NCBI GenBank assembly: GCA_039683515.1
Contig: JBDKRG010000042.1
Location: 1-14,697 of the forward strand
Source of the DNA: JAJFUE01 sp039683515
Lineage (GTDB): Bacteria > Sumerlaeota > Sumerlaeia > MVZB01
Direction of reading: 5' to 3'
Length of the DNA: 14,697 nucleotides
Of this stretch, positions 12,265 through 14,697 are shown one piece after another. The stretch's first letter is position 1. Every line of letters starts with the position of its first letter. The translations under genes and the position numbers were made by a program. The notes below the pieces were generated by a model. The model saw only the letters and a list, made by a program, of their open reading frames with translations, was not told the DNA's origin and searched no databases.

Positions 12265-12651
12265 TCACATGCCGGCGGCGCTCATCGCCTGGTTGAGCAC
12301 GTAGAACAGGCCAAACTGGACGATGGAGAACAAGATCAGGATGGTGCCGCCGCCGGACGGAACGTCGAGAACGCCTTCGATGATCCCGCGCAACGCCGCG
12401 AAAAAGCACAGCAGCCAAATGATGCCCGGGAAAAACGGGATCAGCCCGAACAGCGGAGCGAGGCCGAACATGACCGCCGTGACGACGATCATGCCCACGA
12501 CCGCCTTGAAGCAGGTGACGAACTTGATCCCCGGGATGCTCAACAGGTAACTGGCCACCACCCACATGACAAAGGTATTGATCACCAGGCCGATGACAAG
12601 GCCGGCAACCAGCGTGGCGATTTCCACCGTAACCAAACCGAAAAGAGTCAT
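12265..12651 (-). CDS. small integral membrane protein of unknown function
   Basis: 128 residues, almost wholly hydrophobic. Four membrane helices are likely at about 11-37, 46-68, 70-95 and 102-122, with short loops such as LLSIPGIK and LDVPSGGGT. There are no transport, redox or enzymatic motifs that I recognise. The start is well supported: GGAGGG lies 7 bases before the ATG, with a plausible promoter further up. It sits between leuC and leuD on the same strand, 191 bases after leuC and 110 before leuD. The position might suggest a link to leucine metabolism, but the gaps are large enough for an independent gene. Confidence 0.85.
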   Translation of the reverse strand: MTLFGLVTVEIATLVAGLVIGLVINTFVMWVVASYLLSIPGIKFVTCFKAVVGMIVVTAVMFGLAPLFGLIPFFPGIIWLLCFFAALRGIIEGVLDVPSGGGTILILFSIVQFGLFYVLNQAMSAAGM

Positions 12652-12691
12652 GACGCGACCCTCCGTCAGATGTTTTTTGATCGACGGCGGA

Positions 12692-12721
12692 ATCGTAACA
12701 CGCGCGGCTTTTGGGGATCAA
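12692..12721 (-). promoter_or_regulatory. possible sigma70-type promoter for the membrane-protein gene
   Basis: On the - strand TTGATC (12716-12721) and TACGAT (12692-12697) are spaced by 18 bases, each 4 of 6 matches. It is 40 bases above the start codon. It would let this gene, and perhaps leuD, be expressed apart from leuC. Confidence 0.35.
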
Positions 12722-12842
12722 CGGGATAGTTGGCGGGGGGTATGCGGCGCCGATCAGCTTCCGCGCGATTCAAGGCAAAACAAACCGTCATGGTTTCAAG
12801 ATGAGCATCGTGAAACCCATTGGGAAGATCGGCGTTTCCGGA

Positions 12843-14252
12843 TCAGTCCTTGTATTCCCAGCCGCGGACGTCGACGAAGTGGCCGGCGATCGCGGCGGCC
12901 GCGGCCATCGCCGGGCTCACCAGGTGCGTGCGGCCGTCCTTGCCCTGGCGGCCTTCGAAGTTGCGGTTGCTCGTCGCCGCGCAGCGGTCGCCCGGGTTGA
13001 GCCGGTCGTCGTTCATCGCCAGGCACATCGAGCAGCCCGACTCGCGCCACTCGAACCCGGCCCGCCGGAAGATCTTGTCGAGCCCCTCGGCCTCGGCCTG
13101 GCGCTTGACTTCCTGGCTGCCGGGGACGACGAGGGCCTGCTCGATGGCCGGGTGGATCTGGTGGCCCCTGACGACGGCGGCCGCCGCGCGCAGGTCCTCG
13201 ATCCGCCCGTTCGTGCACGAGCCGATGTAGACCTTGTTGATCACGATTTCGGCGATCGGCGTGCCTTCGTCGAGGCCCATGTAGGTCAGGGCCTTTTGCG
13301 CCGCGAGCCGGTCGTTGGGGTCCGGCAGCTCGCTGATGACGGGGGTCGACCCGCTGATGCCGGTGACCATGCCGGGGCTGGTCCCCCACGTGACCTGCGG
13401 CTCGATCTCGTCGGCCTTGATGACGACCGTGGCGTCCCACGTGCAGTCGGGGTCGCTGGCGAACGAATGCCACTTGTCGACGAGCGCCTCGAAATCCTGG
13501 CCGGCGAGGTATTTGCGCCCGCGCAGGTAATCGAACGTCGTCTGGTCGGGCGAGATCAGCCCCGCGCGCGCGCCGGCCTCGATCGCCATGTTGCAGACGG
13601 TCATGCGGCCTTCCATCGAGAGGTCGCGGATGGCGTCGCCGGTGAACTCGATCGCCTGGCCGGTGCCGCCGGCCGTGCCGATCTTGCCGATGATGGCGAG
13701 GATGAGGTCCTTGGCGGTGATCCCCGCGCCGAGCTTGCCCTCGACGTGGATGTTGAGGGTCGGCGATTTCTTCTGGATGAGGGTCTGCGTGGCCAGGACG
13801 TGCTCGACCTCGCTCGTGCCGATGCCGAACGCCAGCGCGCCGAACGCGCCGTGGGTCGCCGTGTGGCTGTCGCCGCAGACGATCGTCATGCCCGGCTGCG
13901 TGAGGCCCAGCTCGGGGCCGATGACGTGGACGATGCCGCCCAGCGGGTTGTCCATGCCGAAGCAGGTCACGCCGAACTGCTTGCAGTTGGTCTCGAGCGT
14001 GGCGACCTGCTGGCGGCTCATCGGGTCGCGGATCGGCAGGTTGCGCGCCGTGGTCGGGATGTTGTGGTCCATGGTCGCGAACGTGAGGTTGGGCCGGCGC
14101 ACCTTGCGCCCGGCGAGGCGCAGCCCCTCGAACGCCTGCGGGCTGGTCACCTCGTGGACGTAGTGCCGGTCGATGTAGATCAGCGGGTCGCCGCCGTTGC
14201 CTTCGCTGACGACGTGCGCGTCCCAGATTTTCTCGTAAATGTTCTTGCCCAT
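12843..14252 (-). CDS. leuC: 3-isopropylmalate dehydratase large subunit
   Basis: 469 residues, the full length for LeuC. It is the catalytic, 4Fe-4S-bearing subunit of isopropylmalate isomerase in leucine synthesis. The cluster cysteines are C346 (YIGSCTNGR), C407 and C410 (SGCSMCLAMN). Other hallmarks are YEKIWDAHVV, YIDRHYVHEVTSPQAFEGLR, ATMDHNIPT, CGDSHTATHGAFG and SNRNFEGRQG. Two ATGs compete: 14252 (MGKNIYEKIW, the normal family start, GAGGT 9 bases ahead) and 14261 (three more residues, GAGGT directly abutting). The first is preferred. No leucine-rich leader peptide or T-box was found in the short upstream region. A promoter match lies about 40 bases upstream. Confidence 0.97.
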   Translation of the reverse strand: MGKNIYEKIWDAHVVSEGNGGDPLIYIDRHYVHEVTSPQAFEGLRLAGRKVRRPNLTFATMDHNIPTTARNLPIRDPMSRQQVATLETNCKQFGVTCFGMDNPLGGIVHVIGPELGLTQPGMTIVCGDSHTATHGAFGALAFGIGTSEVEHVLATQTLIQKKSPTLNIHVEGKLGAGITAKDLILAIIGKIGTAGGTGQAIEFTGDAIRDLSMEGRMTVCNMAIEAGARAGLISPDQTTFDYLRGRKYLAGQDFEALVDKWHSFASDPDCTWDATVVIKADEIEPQVTWGTSPGMVTGISGSTPVISELPDPNDRLAAQKALTYMGLDEGTPIAEIVINKVYIGSCTNGRIEDLRAAAAVVRGHQIHPAIEQALVVPGSQEVKRQAEAEGLDKIFRRAGFEWRESGCSMCLAMNDDRLNPGDRCAATSNRNFEGRQGKDGRTHLVSPAMAAAAAIAGHFVDVRGWEYKD

Positions 14253-14290
14253 GGCCGCCATACCTCGCGTCCAAAAATAAAGTCAAAGGG

Positions 14291-14320
14291 ATCATAGCAA
14301 AGCCGGCGGGGGGAAGTCAC
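14291..14320 (-). promoter_or_regulatory. probable sigma70-type promoter for leuC
   Basis: On the - strand GTGACT (14315-14320, 4 of 6) and TATGAT (14291-14296, 5 of 6) are separated by 18 bases. Transcription would begin near 14284 and give a leader of about 30 bases, too short for an attenuator. Confidence 0.5.
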
Positions 14321-14357
14321 GCCGAATGCCGTCCAGGGGTGTCGGAATTTCGGTTCG

Positions 14358-14379
14358 GAGTTCAAACTTCAGTTTGCTT
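14358..14379. repeat. short palindromic repeat
   Basis: CAAACT-TC-AGTTTG within GAGTTCAAACTTCAGTTTGC is a near-perfect palindrome in a gene-free region (14262-14697). It may be another dispersed unit, and only one copy lies in this window. Confidence 0.4.
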
Positions 14380-14452
14380 TTAGGCAGGCATGAACCGGAA
14401 TCACGACCTTTTTGTTGCGTGTCGGGCATTTTTGCCGGTTAAGTGAATACCT

Positions 14453-14563
14453 GGCGCGGCGAGCCGCAACCAAACAACAAGACAGAAATGCGGGTCACGA
14501 AAAACACGAAAAACCACGAAAACCTATTCTTGTCGCAGAGGGGCCGAGTCAGGCAGAGATGCA
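14453..14563 (-). repeat. dispersed intergenic repeat, right copy (inverted)
   Basis: The reverse complement reads in the same block order as 1-126: CTCTGC units, CTCTGCGACAAG, TTTTTCGTGTTT, TTCGTGAC, TGTTGTTTGGTTGCGGCT, GCCGCGC. It is shorter by about ten bases in the CGTG-rich middle. The gene-free stretch 14262-14697 consists of the leuC promoter area and such repeats. Confidence 0.75.
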
Positions 14564-14586
14564 GAGAAATACTTGAAGACAGGAAT

Positions 14587-14660
14587 GAACAGAAGGCAAC
14601 GGAGGAAACGGAGAATTTCCTGGCGGATCCTCTCTCGGTTGCCTTCGTTGCCTCCTGTTC
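14587..14660. repeat. imperfect inverted repeat with 27-base arms
   Basis: Arms at 14587-14613 and 14634-14660 are complementary at 23 of 27 positions, around a 20-base centre. The core GAACAG-(A/G)-AGGCAACG is shared by both arms. It could form a long hairpin or be two inverted copies of one phrase repeat (A/G-rich AGGCAACGGAGG type). Confidence 0.7.
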
Positions 14661-14697
14661 AAAATCTTGCCAGAAAAACAAGATTCGGACGGATAGT

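Noticed and set aside
14439..14681. 80-codon open frame on the - strand
   Set aside because: It consists wholly of dispersed repeat and hairpin sequence, and its hydrophobic stretch comes from the TTTTCGTG words.

Overview
The window is bacterial chromosome of high GC with ordinary Shine-Dalgarno-led genes, two of them using GTG starts. No rRNA, tRNA or marker gene fixes the taxon. LeuC/LeuD are of the common bacterial type. The density of degenerate intergenic 'phrase' repeats recalls large environmental genomes of PVC, Hydrogenedentes or Sumerlaeota kind, but that is only an impression.

Layout: 1-170 is a dispersed repeat. It is followed by a divergent pair, a DinB-fold protein (- strand, 171-674) and an unrecognised 174-residue protein (+ strand, 744-1268). 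Three + strand genes follow: a LON substrate-binding-domain protein (1491-2156), a TPR protein (2238-2987) and a secreted nuclease with a putative zinc tail (3036-3755). On the - strand, 9361 down to 3776 is a four-gene signalling block: a Cys-rich sensor with GAF and decayed GGDEF regions, an AAA-type ATPase fused to an RsbW-like kinase domain, a STAS protein lacking the usual phosphorylatable residue, and a GAF/HD-GYP protein. A good sigma70-type promoter (TTGACA-N17-TATCGT) lies ahead of the sensor. Divergent from it is a stand-alone homocysteine methyltransferase (9635-10534). Next come repeats and a compact REP-associated tyrosine transposase element bounded by 55-bp inverted repeats (10741-11493). 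The right part is a leucine biosynthesis block on the - strand (leuC, a small four-helix membrane protein, leuD), followed by more repeats to the end.

How it fits together: the signalling block looks like a partner-switch (kinase plus STAS) joined to cyclic-di-GMP-type parts (a dead GGDEF and a near-complete HD-GYP). No sigma factor or PP2C phosphatase is present, so the output is unknown. leuC and leuD together make isopropylmalate isomerase.

The most unusual non-coding signal is a composite hexamer repeat, TTC-(GATTAC)n-(GAGCAC)n. It occurs in three intergenic regions (2191-2233, 7815-7880, 10560-10697) in both orientations, always with the same order of the two hexamer types. The two window ends carry inverted copies of one roughly 115-125-bp repeat.
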